This document shows positions 8,813-17,552 of a stretch of 40,294 nt of DNA, piece after piece (position 1 is the stretch's first letter; each line of letters opens with the position of its first letter). The DNA lies in the NCBI GenBank assembly GCA_016280635.1, contig JAEEHC010000051.1:1-40294 (forward strand). Direction: 5' to 3'. The DNA is from Erysipelotrichaceae bacterium (GTDB lineage Bacteria; Bacillota_I; Bacilli_A; Erysipelotrichales; Erysipelotrichaceae). A model generated the notes under the pieces. It did no database searches, was not told the origin of the DNA, and saw only the letters and a program-made list of their open reading frames with translations. The translations under genes were made by a program, and so were the position numbers.

Positions 8813-8836
8813 TAGATTGTTTCCAGGAGGGTGTTT

Positions 8837-10231
8837 ATGAGTACACAGTATGACGTCATTATCATTGGCTGCGGTGAGGCGGGCCTTTATGCCGCTTACC
8901 AACTGATTCAGAAGACTAAGGATCTGAAACTATTGATCCTTGATAAGGGTGAATCGATTGAAAAGCGGATCTGTCCGATTACAGCCGGCAAGGTCGACCA
9001 CTGCATCAACTGCCAGACCTGCGCCATCATGAACGGCTTTGGCGGCGCCGGGGCTTTTTCGGACGGTAAGTTCAACTTTACCACCGATTTCGGCGGCTGG
9101 CTGACCGACTTCATGGATAAGAGGGAAGTCATGGACCTGATCGAACAGGTCGATGCCATCAACGTTTCCTTTGGCGCTACTGAAGAGCGCTATTCCACCG
9201 CTACCAAAGAAGCTCGCGAACTGGCCCGGCTGGCTTTGCAGCACGACCTGCACCTGCTCAACGCCTCCTGCAAGCATCTGGGTACCGAAAATAACCTGCG
9301 CATCCTAACTAACATCTACAATTACCTGAAAGAGCACTGCCAGCTTCGCTTTAAGGCTGACGTCGCTCAGATCGATTATGACGGCGAGTTTACCCTGACC
9401 CTGAAAAACGGCGAACAGCTGACCTCTCATTATCTGGTCGGCGCCCCGGGAAGAAGCGGGGCCGAGTGGTTCTCCCAGCAATGCCTGCGCTTAGGTTTGA
9501 AACTGGATAATAACCAGGTCGACATCGGCGTACGCGTTGAGTTGCCGGCGGTCATCTTCCAGCACATCACCGACGTCGTCTATGAATCCAAACTGATCTA
9601 TTCGACCAAGAAGTATGGCGATCATGTCCGCACCTTCTGCATGAACCCGTACGGCTATGTGGTAAATGAAAACGTCGACGGCATCGTTACCGTCAACGGT
9701 CACTCCTTCTCCAATGAGGAACTGAGAAGCGAGAACACCAACTTTGCCTTATTGGTATCTAACAAGTTCACTGAGCCCTTTGATCAGCCCTATAAGTACG
9801 GCAAGCACATCGCCTCGCTGTCCAACATGCTGGCGGGCGGAGTGCTGGTGCAGCGCTTTGGCGATCTGGTCAACGGCAAGCGCACCACCGAACACCGCCT
9901 GGCCCATTCCACCGTCGAACCGACTTTGAAAGCCGCTACCCCCGGCGATCTCTCATTAGCCTTACCCAAGAGGCAGCTTGATGACATTATTGAGATGATC
10001 TGTGCCCTGGACAAGATCGCTCCCGGTACCGCCAACTATGACACCCTGTTATATGGCGCTGAGGTCAAGTTCTATTCCGCCCGGCTGGAAGTTGACGGTA
10101 ATCTGGAAACCGGAATTAAGAATTTCTTTGCGATTGGCGATGGCGCCGGCATCACCCGCGGCCTGGCTCAGGCCGGGGCATCCGGCTTGAAGGCCGCCAA
10201 TGTGATTGCCGAAAGAGTGAATGGCAGGTAA
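8837..10231 (+). CDS. FAD-dependent dehydrogenase (COG2509-like)
   Basis: The N-terminus YDVIIIGCGEAGLYAAYQL is a dinucleotide-binding Rossmann motif for FAD. A cysteine-containing stretch follows (CINCQTCAIMNGFGGAGAFS, about residues 53-75), and a C-terminal FAD motif (FFAIGDGAGITRGLAQAG, about 430-450). This pattern fits the uncharacterised FAD-dependent dehydrogenases of COG2509, soluble flavoproteins of about 460 residues. The substrate is not known. ATG 8837 was preferred over GTG 8831 because AGGAGG lies at 8825-8830. The next gene starts five bases after the stop, so the two form an operon. Confidence 0.85.
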   Translation: MSTQYDVIIIGCGEAGLYAAYQLIQKTKDLKLLILDKGESIEKRICPITAGKVDHCINCQTCAIMNGFGGAGAFSDGKFNFTTDFGGWLTDFMDKREVMDLIEQVDAINVSFGATEERYSTATKEARELARLALQHDLHLLNASCKHLGTENNLRILTNIYNYLKEHCQLRFKADVAQIDYDGEFTLTLKNGEQLTSHYLVGAPGRSGAEWFSQQCLRLGLKLDNNQVDIGVRVELPAVIFQHITDVVYESKLIYSTKKYGDHVRTFCMNPYGYVVNENVDGIVTVNGHSFSNEELRSENTNFALLVSNKFTEPFDQPYKYGKHIASLSNMLAGGVLVQRFGDLVNGKRTTEHRLAHSTVEPTLKAATPGDLSLALPKRQLDDIIEMICALDKIAPGTANYDTLLYGAEVKFYSARLEVDGNLETGIKNFFAIGDGAGITRGLAQAGASGLKAANVIAERVNGR

Positions 10232-10235
10232 AGTG

Positions 10236-11081
10236 ATGAGAACCATTGAAAGCTGCGCAGCCTGTCTTTATGACAAGCAGAAACACCTGACTGATGACGA
10301 GCAGTATCTGGCCGAAGTAAGAAAGATACTTGATAACCGCAAAGAAGAGGACACCTCACCCTATCTCGTTCATCTCTTTGATCTGGCTTATAAGAAGAGA
10401 TTTGGCGCCGGTGCTTCCTACAGAGAGGTTAAAAAGAAGTATAACGATCTGGTTCTGTCCATGGAGCAGTCCATCAGAGAAAAGATTGAAAGGGCTGAAG
10501 ATCCCCTGAGTGAATCCCTGGCTTATGCCCGCATCGGTAACTACATTGACTTCGGTGCCCTGACCAATGTAGATGAAAAGACCTTCTTGTCACTTTTTGA
10601 CGACGTTGGCGTTCATCAGCGTGACCGTAAGGCGGTTGAATCCTTCATAAGCCAGTGCTCAAAGGCCAAGACCTTCCTTTTGATTACCGATAACTGCGGG
10701 GAGATCGTTCTGGATAAACTGTTTCTGGAACAGTTGAAAAAACGATTCCCTGATCTGAAGATAACGGTAATGGTAAGAGGTAAGGAAGTCATTAATGACG
10801 CTACCAGAGAAGACGCTGAATATGTCGGGCTGGACAAAGTGGCCAGGATAATCTCCAATGGCGATGCCGTTTCCGGCACCATCTATGAGTTGCTCTCTGA
10901 AGAAGCCAAGGCCATTCTGGATAGCGCTGAGGTGATATTGGCCAAGGGTCAGGGCAATTATGAATCCCTGAACCATCAGGGAAGACATATCTTCTACTCC
11001 TTCTTATGCAAGTGCCAGCTGTTCATGGCCCGGTTCCAGGTGCCGCAGTTTACCGGCATCTTTGTAGAGGAAATGGAGTAA
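10236..11081 (+). CDS. DUF89 / ARMT1-like damage-control phosphatase
   Basis: The protein begins with a CAACLYDKQ motif and carries ITDNCGEIVLDKLFLEQL (about residues 145-162) and LAKGQGNYESL near residue 230, the signature metal-binding and catalytic segments of the DUF89 fold. The family includes metal-dependent phosphatases that remove damaged or excess sugar and cofactor phosphates. About 281 residues is typical of the stand-alone subfamily. ATG 10236 is preferred over ATG 10221, which overlaps the upstream stop and adds only a short non-conserved extension. It is co-transcribed with the FAD dehydrogenase, but no shared pathway is evident. Confidence 0.83.
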   Translation: MRTIESCAACLYDKQKHLTDDEQYLAEVRKILDNRKEEDTSPYLVHLFDLAYKKRFGAGASYREVKKKYNDLVLSMEQSIREKIERAEDPLSESLAYARIGNYIDFGALTNVDEKTFLSLFDDVGVHQRDRKAVESFISQCSKAKTFLLITDNCGEIVLDKLFLEQLKKRFPDLKITVMVRGKEVINDATREDAEYVGLDKVARIISNGDAVSGTIYELLSEEAKAILDSAEVILAKGQGNYESLNHQGRHIFYSFLCKCQLFMARFQVPQFTGIFVEEME

Positions 11082-11106
11082 AACACATTCAAATAACCGC
11101 ATGATA

Positions 11107-11140
11107 AAAGGTCCGTCACACATTATGACGGGCCTTTAAC
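11107..11140. terminator. Bidirectional intrinsic terminator
   Basis: AAAGGTCCGTCA at 11107-11118 pairs with TGACGGGCCTTT at 11126-11137 around a seven-base loop. It has A-rich and T-rich flanks, so it can serve both the plus-strand DUF89 gene and the convergent minus-strand phosphoesterase gene. Confidence 0.85.
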
Positions 11141-11164
11141 GTTGGAAATAAATGATGTTCTCTG

Positions 11165-11956
11165 CTAATCAGAACCGATGGGAAGATAGCCGATGGACCG
11201 GGCTTCCTTTTCAGGATCCAGTATCCGGTAGCTGAGATCCTCATCAATGAGGTATTCAAGAGCACTGGGTGACTGATAGAACAGCAGCTTTCCGGTCTTA
11301 TCCCGGTCGACCACAAAGGACAGACTGCCGCAGGTCAGATATCTCTTGCCGGCAAAGCTTCCCTGGTAGAAGTGATGGGTGTGGCCGGTTACTATGGCCA
11401 TGACGGAACTTCTTTCAATGATCTCCTTCAGTCTGTCGGGATAGGCAGCGCAGGGCAGGGAGAACTGGTCAGCCAAAAGATGATGATGGGTCATGATGAT
11501 GGTCTTGGGAACCTCAGTCTTCAGTTGTTCCTCCAGCAGGTCACAGCTGGCTTGTGAGATGAAACCGTCGTTATATTCCGGATGGCCGCTGTTGAGGCAG
11601 ATGATCCGGACATCGTTTACCTGATGAACTTCAAACAGTTCGCCGTTGACGGTAGAAAGGCCGAAACCGGCGATCAGCTCTTTGAGGTTATCGTGATTGC
11701 CGGCGGTAACGATTACCGGACAGCCAAAGCGTTCACTAAGCAACTCATGAACCTTGCGGTATTCTTCCTCGGTGCCGTATTCGCAGATGTCACCGGATAA
11801 CAGCACGGCATCATATTTCCGGTCAGTCTTTTCCAGTACCCAGCTAAGCTGCCGCAGAGGCGCCGTCATCTGGGCCATCAGCGGGCTGTACATCGTTTCT
11901 GTGCGGTGATAATCCTCAGAGTAGTGCAGGTCAGAGAGGTGCAGGATTGCCGTCAT
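11165..11956 (-). CDS. Calcineurin-like metallophosphoesterase (CpdA-like)
   Basis: A 263-residue soluble phosphoesterase. The binuclear-metal motifs are in order: LHLSDLH near residue 6, LLSGDICEYG near 53, TAGNHDN near 80, IMTHHHL near 155 and VTGHTHHF near 188. These match the CpdA / class III phosphodiesterase group acting on cyclic nucleotides or other phosphodiesters. Its ATG overlaps the stop of the upstream permease by four bases, so it is the last cistron of the nucleoside transporter operon. A nucleotide or cyclic-nucleotide substrate would fit this place, but that is inferred. Confidence 0.88.
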   Translation of the reverse strand: MTAILHLSDLHYSEDYHRTETMYSPLMAQMTAPLRQLSWVLEKTDRKYDAVLLSGDICEYGTEEEYRKVHELLSERFGCPVIVTAGNHDNLKELIAGFGLSTVNGELFEVHQVNDVRIICLNSGHPEYNDGFISQASCDLLEEQLKTEVPKTIIMTHHHLLADQFSLPCAAYPDRLKEIIERSSVMAIVTGHTHHFYQGSFAGKRYLTCGSLSFVVDRDKTGKLLFYQSPSALEYLIDEDLSYRILDPEKEARSIGYLPIGSD

Positions 11957-12915
11957 GAGGCGTTCTCCTGCCTTTCCACGGTCTTTTTCATGGCTTCGTG
12001 GATCTTTCTTTCCTTGATCTGTTTGGTTCTGATCGAGCTGACAATGGAAGCCAGGATGGTGGCGACATAGGGGATCGCTCCGGTGATCTGGCCCTTGAGG
12101 GAAGTCTGCTGCAGGAAGGATCCTACCGACTGGCAGATGCCGAAGAACAGCGAAGCCAGGGCGACACCGATGGGGTGGGATCTGCCCAGGTTGTTGGCCG
12201 TCATGGCAATGTAGCCCTTACCGGAAGTGATGTTCTGAATGAACAGGGTAACCGATCCCATCGATAACAGGCAGCCGGCCAGACCGCACAGGATGCCGGA
12301 AAGGGTCATGGTAATGAACTGGTATTTTTCTACCGGAGTACCTAAGGAGCGGGCGGCTTCCTGGTTGATGCCGATGGCGCGGATGCGATAGCCCAGAACG
12401 GTCTTGTACATGAAGATGTAGACCGCAATGGCCAAAACCCAGGACAGATAATCCACATAGGTAAGCCCGTAGAACATCTGGGACAGTTCCGGGAACCAGC
12501 TGGCAAAGAAGGGAGTCACCTTGGTCAGACCGACCAGTGAGGGACGCTGGAACAGGCCCTTGGTCTTGAAGAAGACATACATCAGATAGGTGGTCAGACC
12601 GCTGCTGGTGGTGTTTATCGCCATGCCTACGACGACTGGCGAGGCCTTCAGCTTGATGATGAAGTAGGCCAGTAAGGCTGATACGGCCATCGAGGACAGA
12701 ATGGCAGCCAGTACCGAAAGAATGACGCTGCCGCCGGTAAAGTAGTTGACGACGATGGCGAAGAAGGCACTGATCATCATGCAGCCTTCCATGGCGATGT
12801 TGAAGACGTTAGCCTTCGAACAGACCGCCGCGGCCAAAGAACACAGCAGAATGGGCGAACACATTCTAAAGGTTGAACTTATGATGGCGGAAATGTAGGT
12901 CCAGGAGAAATTCAT
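11953..12915 (-). CDS. Nucleoside-type ABC transporter permease (YufQ/NupQ-like)
   Basis: A 320-residue membrane protein with about eight to ten hydrophobic helices. The segment VFNIAMEGCMMISAFFA and the loop RAIGINQEAARSLGTPVEKY (about residues 178-197) are typical of the COG1079 permeases in BMP-dependent nucleoside importers. It works as a partner of the next permease. The gene overlaps both neighbours by four bases. The basic C-terminus (IRTKQIKERK) would be cytoplasmic. Confidence 0.9.
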   Translation of the reverse strand: MNFSWTYISAIISSTFRMCSPILLCSLAAAVCSKANVFNIAMEGCMMISAFFAIVVNYFTGGSVILSVLAAILSSMAVSALLAYFIIKLKASPVVVGMAINTTSSGLTTYLMYVFFKTKGLFQRPSLVGLTKVTPFFASWFPELSQMFYGLTYVDYLSWVLAIAVYIFMYKTVLGYRIRAIGINQEAARSLGTPVEKYQFITMTLSGILCGLAGCLLSMGSVTLFIQNITSGKGYIAMTANNLGRSHPIGVALASLFFGICQSVGSFLQQTSLKGQITGAIPYVATILASIVSSIRTKQIKERKIHEAMKKTVERQENAS

Positions 12916-13985
12916 GCCTGCTCACCTGCCTTTCCGTTCTGCTTCTTTTTCCAGTTGATCACAAAGCGGGCGGTTGCCAGCATCGTGATGACGCCCTGAA
13001 TGATGGCGGTGATCTCGGAAGGAATGTTCATGCTCAGTTCAACTACCGAACCGCCGACGGTAATGCCGGCCAGGAAGATGGCGCTGAACAGACAGCCCAG
13101 GATGTTATAGCCGCTCATCAGGGAGGCGGTAATGCCGCTCCAGGAATAGCCTGGCGAGGTGATCATCTTGTCAACGTAACGGAACTTAGTGCCCAGGACT
13201 TCGCAAGCCCCGCCCAGTCCGGCAATGGCGCCAGACAGCAGCAGTACCAGATACATAGTTCTTTTTGCCTTGATTCCGCCGTATTGGGCAAAGCTGGCAT
13301 TGAGGCCGGTCATCCGGGTCTTGTAGCCAAAGGAAGTCTTATTGACGATGAAGTAGACCAGCGCTACGCATACTAAGGCAATGATGAAGCCGTAATGGGT
13401 AGTGTAGCGGCTGAGAATGCGGGGCAGGATCCCGTTTTCGATCTTCTGGGTCTGGATTGCCAGCTTATCAAGGGCGTTGGGATCCAGGAATACGTAGTTG
13501 GTAAGATAGGAGGCAAAATAATCGGCCACGTAGTTGAACATCAGGGTGATGACCAGCAGGTAGGCGTCAAAGCGGGCGCTTACCCAGGCTGACATAAGCG
13601 AGTAGAGGGCTCCGGCTGCCATGGCAGCCAGCAGAGTTACGATTACCACTACCCAGCCGGGAGCGTTGATGAGCGGGGCGACGATGGCGGCGGTAATGGC
13701 GCCGATGATCATCTGACCCTGAGCACCCATGCTGGAATAGCCGCTGCCCCAGGCCAGGGCGGCGGAAAGGGCCGCGAAGATGACCGGTGTGCCTCTGGTA
13801 AGGGTAGAAGCCAGTGAATAGGGCGAGAAGAAACCGCCTTTCACTAAGCCGAAGATGCCCTTAATGGGGTCATGACCGGTAATGGCCATGATGATGCCCC
13901 CGGCAAACAGACCGACCACGATGGCGATCAGCGGATAGAGCAGAGGCTTCAGCGATGCCGTTAGTTTCTTGATCTTATCATTCAT
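12912..13985 (-). CDS. Nucleoside-type ABC transporter permease (YufP/NupP-like)
   Basis: A 357-residue membrane protein of the COG4603 type. It has many hydrophobic helices, the N-terminal GLVKGGFFSPYSLASTL, the segment WGSGYSSMGAQGQMIIGAI, and the conserved loop GYKTRMTGLNASFAQYGGI (about residues 220-240). It pairs with the neighbouring permease to form the channel of the importer. Its start overlaps the end of the ATPase gene by eight bases, so the two are translationally coupled. Confidence 0.9.
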   Translation of the reverse strand: MNDKIKKLTASLKPLLYPLIAIVVGLFAGGIIMAITGHDPIKGIFGLVKGGFFSPYSLASTLTRGTPVIFAALSAALAWGSGYSSMGAQGQMIIGAITAAIVAPLINAPGWVVVIVTLLAAMAAGALYSLMSAWVSARFDAYLLVITLMFNYVADYFASYLTNYVFLDPNALDKLAIQTQKIENGILPRILSRYTTHYGFIIALVCVALVYFIVNKTSFGYKTRMTGLNASFAQYGGIKAKRTMYLVLLLSGAIAGLGGACEVLGTKFRYVDKMITSPGYSWSGITASLMSGYNILGCLFSAIFLAGITVGGSVVELSMNIPSEITAIIQGVITMLATARFVINWKKKQNGKAGEQA

Positions 13986-15483
13986 CAGCCTTACCTCCCA
14001 GCATCAGTTTTCCCAGTTTGCGTTCGTCAACTTCGCCATGCTTGAACTCATGGTTCAGCTGGCCGTTGTACATGACATATATGCGATCTGAAAGTTTCAG
14101 TATTTCACTAAGTTCACTGGAGACCAGCAGGATCCCGCCGTTATGGTCTCTTTTGTTCACCAGCCGCTCATGGACAAATTCCATGGCGCCGATGTCAATT
14201 CCCCGGGTCGGCTCACAGGCGATGGTCAGCGGAACTTCCCGCTCGATCTCTCGGGCAGTGATGATCTTCTGGGCGTTGCCGCCGGAGAGTTCCTTCATCT
14301 TCTGTCGGCTGTTGTCGACCTTGACCGAGTATTCGGCGATCAGCTTATCGGCGTGCTCGATGATCTGTTTTGACTTGAGGACGCCGTGGCGGGAATACTT
14401 TTCTGAGTTTTCCTCACCCATCAGGAAGTTGTCGGACAATGAGGCTTCCCGGGCACTGCCCCAGACATAGCGGTCTTCGGGAATGTGGGAGAGGCCGGCC
14501 TGCCGGATGGTATCAACGCCTTTGTTGCTGACGTCGTGGCCGCAGACGGTTACACTGCCTTCATATTCCCTTTCCAGTCCGGTAATGCAGCGGACCAGTT
14601 CGGTCTGGCCATTACCGGAAACCCCGGCGATGCCGACGATCTCGCCGGCTCTGACTTCCAGATTGACGCCGTTGAGCACTTTCTTGCCGGCGGCTGAACC
14701 CATGGTCAGGTCCTTGACCTGGAGCAGGGTTTCGCCCGGATTGTGGGGACGCAGCTGCAGGTCAGCGGTATGCCTTCCAATCATCAGATAGGAAAGCTCA
14801 TCGGTGTTGGTGTCAGCGCGGTTTAGGGTCTTGATGACCTTACCGGCGCGCATGACGGTGATGCGGTCCGCTACCGCCATGACCTCGTTAAGCTTATGAG
14901 TGATCAGAATGATGCTCTTGCCGGCCTTGGCCAGCTCCCTGAGCGTTCTGAGTAAATCGTCGACCTCATTGGGGGTCAGCACGGCGCTGGGCTCGTCAAA
15001 GATGATCAGACTGGCATCCTGATAGAGGGTCTTGAGGATCTCGACCCGCTGCTGGGTACCGACCGGGCAGTCATCGATGATGGCGTCCGGGTCGACCATC
15101 AGACCGTATTTTTCGGAAAGCTGTCTGACTTTCTCGCGGTTGGCCTTCCTGTCAAAAAAACCGTTTTTGGCGATCTCATTATTGTAGACGATGTTTTCGG
15201 TTACCGTCATCGACCCAAACAGCATGAAATGCTGCTGGACCATGCCGATGTGATGCTTCATGGCATCAATGGGGCTTCTGAAGTTGACCTTTTCGCCCCA
15301 GACCGTGATCTCTCCGGAATCGGCTTTTTCCAGGCCGTAAAGAATCTTCATGATTGTGGACTTACCGGCGCCGTTTTCTCCGACGATGGCCAGGATCTCC
15401 CCTTCGTTAAGGTCGATGCTGACATGGTCGTTGGCGACGACGTTGCCGTAAGTCTTGACAATGTCTTTCATTTGAAGGATCAT
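13978..15483 (-). CDS. Nucleoside-type ABC transporter ATPase, two ABC domains (YufO/NupO-like)
   Basis: A 501-residue protein with tandem nucleotide-binding domains, as in RbsA/YufO ATPases. The first domain has a normal Walker A (GENGAGKST, residues 35-43) and a Walker B LIIFDEPSAVL. The second has the degenerate P-loop GVSGNGQTEL and a signature LSGGNAQK, a difference common in this family. It energises import through the two permeases. ATG 15483 has a GAAAGGAAG ribosome binding site. A 13-bp inverted repeat lies between it and the lipoprotein gene and may reduce transcript levels from this point on. Confidence 0.92.
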   Translation of the reverse strand: MILQMKDIVKTYGNVVANDHVSIDLNEGEILAIVGENGAGKSTIMKILYGLEKADSGEITVWGEKVNFRSPIDAMKHHIGMVQQHFMLFGSMTVTENIVYNNEIAKNGFFDRKANREKVRQLSEKYGLMVDPDAIIDDCPVGTQQRVEILKTLYQDASLIIFDEPSAVLTPNEVDDLLRTLRELAKAGKSIILITHKLNEVMAVADRITVMRAGKVIKTLNRADTNTDELSYLMIGRHTADLQLRPHNPGETLLQVKDLTMGSAAGKKVLNGVNLEVRAGEIVGIAGVSGNGQTELVRCITGLEREYEGSVTVCGHDVSNKGVDTIRQAGLSHIPEDRYVWGSAREASLSDNFLMGEENSEKYSRHGVLKSKQIIEHADKLIAEYSVKVDNSRQKMKELSGGNAQKIITAREIEREVPLTIACEPTRGIDIGAMEFVHERLVNKRDHNGGILLVSSELSEILKLSDRIYVMYNGQLNHEFKHGEVDERKLGKLMLGGKADE

Positions 15484-15498
15484 AAATGCTTCCTTTCA

Positions 15499-15536
15499 AA
15501 TGACAGCTATGCGGTCTGAGCCACATAGCTGTCATT
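15499..15536 (-). terminator. Intercistronic hairpin between lipoprotein and ATPase genes
   Basis: AATGACAGCTATG at 15499-15511 is a perfect inverted repeat of CATAGCTGTCATT at 15524-15536, with a 12-base loop. Only a short T stretch follows on the minus strand, so it is more likely an attenuator or mRNA stabiliser for the lipoprotein message than a full terminator. More binding protein than ATPase is usual for ABC importers. Confidence 0.6.
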
Positions 15537-15564
15537 AACTGTTAATTCTGAATTGTTAGATTAA

Positions 15565-16626
15565 TTATTCCTTGTAATCGTCTTCCATGACGTAGGGCAG
15601 CACGATCTTGCCGTTCTTGAGGTCTTCAGCAGCCTGCTTACCGGCAGCCAGGACTTCGTCGGTGATGACGTCCTTGTTGCGGTAGATGGCATCGAAGTTG
15701 ACACCGACAACGCAGAAGGCATCTTCAACAACGCCTAAGGTTGTCTTGCCCGGGGTGACCTTGCCGTCAGCCAGGAAGTCTTCAACGATGGTCTTCATCG
15801 GGATGGCAGTGTTCTTGGTCAGACCGCCGATGATGTACGGGTTGTCCGGAGTGGTTGAGTCAACGGATAAGCCGGAAGTGTAGATCGGAGACTTGCCTTC
15901 AGCGGCTCTTTCCAGAGCGTACTGGTAAATGCCGGCATTGGCAGCGTTGGCAACGGAACCCATGATGAAGTGGCCTTCATCACCTAAGGCAGCGGTTACT
16001 TCAACGGCCTTGTTGTAGACGGCGGAAGTGTCGCCATAGGTATCGGCATAAGCAGTAACGAACTTGGCATCCGGTTTGACGGACTTGACGCCTTCCATGA
16101 AGCCGTACTTGTATTCGAAGTTGGACTGCTGCTGGAAGTTGCCGATGTAACCGAACTTGGTGTCGTTCGGGAATGCGGTAGCGGCCATGACGCCTAAGAC
16201 GTAGCAGCCGTCAGTGGTGTTGAAGTTGATGCTCATGATTCTTTCGTTGGCAGCGATGGTGTCGATGATGCCGAATTCGACATTCGGGAATTCATCAGCC
16301 AGTTCGCTTAACGGCTGAGCACCGGTCCAGCCGACGGCGACGACCAGGTTGTAACCCTGTTCGCAGGCATTGCGTGATTTCTGAGCCCAGTCATCAGTGT
16401 TAGCGCATTCGATGATGGTGGCGGTGAAACCGTATTCCTTGGCCATGGCTTCAAGCTGATTCTTGGCCTGCAGAATGAACTGGTCGGTTCCGACGGTGTC
16501 GGAGACCATGGCGATCTTCAGGTCAGCGTACTTGTTCTTGTCATCGTCCTGCGGCTTGTTGTTGGCACAGCCGAACAGAGAAATGACCATAGTCAGGATA
16601 AGAGCTACTTTTAAAAATGTTTTCAT
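15565..16626 (-). CDS. BMP-family substrate-binding lipoprotein of a nucleoside ABC transporter
   Basis: The N-terminus MKTFLKVALILTMVISLFGC is a lipoprotein signal peptide with lipobox LFGC, placing the mature Cys at residue 20. The rest is a periplasmic-binding fold of the Bmp/PnrA type, with KIAMVSDTVGTDQF near the start and VVAVGWTGAQPLSELADEFP in the first lobe. Members bind purine or other nucleosides outside the membrane. ATG 16626 was chosen because a GGGGAGGA ribosome binding site lies directly upstream; the open frame extends further to a TTG that lies within that site. It heads the five-gene operon. Confidence 0.92.
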   Translation of the reverse strand: MKTFLKVALILTMVISLFGCANNKPQDDDKNKYADLKIAMVSDTVGTDQFILQAKNQLEAMAKEYGFTATIIECANTDDWAQKSRNACEQGYNLVVAVGWTGAQPLSELADEFPNVEFGIIDTIAANERIMSINFNTTDGCYVLGVMAATAFPNDTKFGYIGNFQQQSNFEYKYGFMEGVKSVKPDAKFVTAYADTYGDTSAVYNKAVEVTAALGDEGHFIMGSVANAANAGIYQYALERAAEGKSPIYTSGLSVDSTTPDNPYIIGGLTKNTAIPMKTIVEDFLADGKVTPGKTTLGVVEDAFCVVGVNFDAIYRNKDVITDEVLAAGKQAAEDLKNGKIVLPYVMEDDYKE

Positions 16627-16692
16627 AGATTTCCTCCCCAAAAGTATACATCTCTATGCCTTTATCTTATCAGTTCGCCGGTTTCCTAAAAT

Positions 16693-16721
16693 ATGACATA
16701 TGTCATGTTTTGTTGTAAAAT
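16693..16721. promoter_or_regulatory. Perfect palindromic operator overlapping the Crp/Fnr gene promoter
   Basis: ATGACATATGTCAT at 16693-16706 is a perfect 14-bp palindrome in the divergent region. Its first half doubles as the -35 box (ATGACA, 16693-16698) of a plus-strand promoter whose -10 box TAAAAT is at 16716-16721, 17 bases away. Binding by the Crp/Fnr protein would block its own gene. The same site lies about 65-80 bases upstream of the lipoprotein start, a place from which it could activate the transporter operon. Confidence 0.65.
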
Positions 16722-16727
16722 AATGGT

Positions 16728-17408
16728 ATGAAGAAGATCGCTAACCGCACTCAGATCGAAACCGCCATCCGCCAGGCTGATTTCCAGTCCTATTTTTCCA
16801 GCGACATCAGCGACATTACCGAGATGATCCATGCTAAGGCCGGAGAAACTCTCATTCATGAGGGCGTGCCGTCCCGGTATCTGTTCTTCATCGTCAGCGG
16901 TCAGTGCCGCTACTTTTCTCTTTCTTCTTCCGGCTTCTATGTTTCCTTTGGTGTCTCCAGAAACTATCGCTTCTGCGGCGAGGCCTCGTCGCTGTGGGGT
17001 GGCAAGCCTACCAGCAGCGTGCAGGCGATTACCGACACTACCTGCCTGGCCATTGACCTGCATAAGCACCGCGAACTGCTGCAGAACGACATTCTCTTTC
17101 TGCAGTATAACTGCCGGGCGCTGACCGAAATGGTAAACAACCTTGATAGCACGCTGTCGACTTATGTAGGCGGAAAGCTCAGCGAAAGGCTGGCTGCCTT
17201 CATCCTGCAGAATTCCGTTGATGACGTCTTTTCCGTTTCCCTGGTAGCGGCGACCAATGCGTTAGGCACCAGCTATCGCCATCTCCAAAGGGTCATGAAA
17301 TCCTTCTGCCAGCAGGGTGTGCTGCGCAAGGAGAAACGGCGCTATTACATCACTGATGCCAAGGCACTCAGAGAGATGGCTTCTGACGATTATGTCTATT
17401 TCTATTAA
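16728..17408 (+). CDS. Crp/Fnr-family transcription regulator (YeiL-like)
   Basis: A 226-residue regulator. Residues about 28-120 form a cyclic-nucleotide-binding-type beta-roll (GETLIHEGVPSRYLFFIVSG; FCGEASSLWGGKPTSSVQAI). Residues about 160-215 form a winged helix (VAATNALGTSYRHLQRVMKS). No FNR-type N-terminal Cys cluster is seen. The gene is divergent from the nucleoside transporter operon, and the E. coli relative YeiL also lies by nucleoside genes, so control of nucleoside uptake is likely. The ATG is seven bases after the -10 box with no ribosome binding site, which suggests a leaderless mRNA. Confidence 0.85.
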   Translation: MKKIANRTQIETAIRQADFQSYFSSDISDITEMIHAKAGETLIHEGVPSRYLFFIVSGQCRYFSLSSSGFYVSFGVSRNYRFCGEASSLWGGKPTSSVQAITDTTCLAIDLHKHRELLQNDILFLQYNCRALTEMVNNLDSTLSTYVGGKLSERLAAFILQNSVDDVFSVSLVAATNALGTSYRHLQRVMKSFCQQGVLRKEKRRYYITDAKALREMASDDYVYFY

Positions 17409-17475
17409 TAGGAAAACCTGATGTCGGCCACACAGATTCTCAAAAAGGCTGATGGTTTTGCTTAATGCTTATTAC

Positions 17476-17488
17476 TTGTATAATACAA
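17476..17488 (+). promoter_or_regulatory. Inverted repeat over the WYL gene -10 box
   Basis: TTGTATAATACAA is a perfect inverted repeat with one central base. It contains TATAAT at 17479-17484; a weak -35 lies 16-17 bases upstream. It may be an autoregulatory site of the WYL protein, although part of the symmetry comes from the TATAAT box itself. Confidence 0.35.
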
Positions 17489-17552
17489 AGATCCTGTTAA
17501 TGCTTTCGAACGTAGGACTCGTATAGTGGAAACAATGAAGAGGTGAGATTAT

